The translations under genes were made by a program, and so were the position numbers. Below are positions 6,365 to 6,406 of a DNA stretch of 6,406 nucleotides, piece after piece. The DNA comes from Spirochaetales bacterium. GTDB taxonomy: Bacteria > Spirochaetota > Spirochaetia > DSM-27196 > PWMO01. The notes under the pieces were generated by a model. The model worked only from the letters and a program-made list of their open reading frames with translations, made no database searches and was not told where the DNA came from. The stretch lies in contig SLTF01000057.1 in assembly GCA_007130025.1 (NCBI GenBank), forward strand, positions 1-6,406, given 5' to 3'. How positions within the stretch are numbered: the first letter of the stretch is position 1; the number at the start of each line of letters is the position of its first letter.

Positions 6365-6406
6365 GTGGCAGCATGGCAAAAAGCAGTGGCGGTGGACGGT
6401 TTCCAG
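6365..6406 (+). CDS. Partial ORF at the right edge, Rieske-ferredoxin-like start (tentative)
   Basis: Twelve bases after the sufD stop, a GTG at 6365 opens a frame reading MAAWQKAVAVDGFQ to the window end. A G-rich stretch (6351-6358, six bases before the GTG) could act as ribosome binding site. The early Trp followed by a K-x-VAxVD-like strand resembles the start of small NirD/Rieske-type [2Fe-2S] proteins, which are often encoded within suf operons. Only 14 codons are visible, so the family call is weak. An ATG at 6373 in another frame (MAKSSGGGRFP) is an alternative, and a cysteine desulfurase (SufS) gene could begin there. The close spacing supports that whichever gene it is belongs to the suf operon. 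Confidence 0.35.
   Translation, partial: MAAWQKAVAVDGFQ

Noticed and set aside
4727..6379. Long minus-strand open frame opposite sufB and sufD
   Set aside because: It is a shadow of well-supported plus-strand genes: it has no family motif and arises from GC-rich codon usage.

Overview
The window is protein-coding bacterial chromosome with moderately high GC by eye. It holds two divergent gene clusters separated by a promoter region of about 140 bp. I see no RNA genes, insertion sequences, CRISPR arrays, long repeats or clear signs of recent transfer. Several genes start with GTG, have purine-rich Shine-Dalgarno sites and overlap their neighbours, as in compact free-living bacteria. The phylum cannot be assigned from what is visible. 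The SufB is the shorter form without the N-terminal cysteine cluster of the E. coli protein, which does not identify a phylum.

Left cluster (minus strand, read from about 2305 down to 1). The order is a KefF/NQO-like flavodoxin-fold quinone reductase (207 aa), a SixA-type histidine phosphatase (170 aa), and the first 403 residues of a UbiB/AarF/ADCK atypical kinase-like protein that runs off the left edge. The genes overlap by 38 bp and 4 bp, so they are very probably one translationally coupled operon. A perfect TATAAT -10 box lies upstream of the reductase.

Central divergent region (2306-2445). It carries the minus-strand -10 box, a weaker plus-strand promoter candidate, and a 25-bp imperfect dyad at 2411-2435. 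That dyad matches the IscR type 1 (Rrf2 family) operator consensus at 21 of 25 positions by hand alignment. It sits over the likely suf -10 region and transcription start, which suggests repression in response to Fe-S status. No regulator gene is in the window.

Right cluster (plus strand, 2446 to the right edge). This is a SUF iron-sulfur cluster assembly operon in the order sufT (MIP18/DUF59 family), sufC (ATPase), sufB and sufD (scaffold), then the first codons of another gene at the edge whose start resembles a Rieske-type ferredoxin. SufB, SufC and SufD would form the SufBC2D scaffold that builds Fe-S clusters, and SufT helps cluster maturation or delivery. The cysteine desulfurase (SufS) and sulfur carrier (SufE/SufU) are not in the window and would be expected downstream.

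The core genes are well-known families. The points most worth a second look are the IscR-like operator without an adjacent regulator, and the tightly coupled reductase/phosphatase/UbiB cluster.
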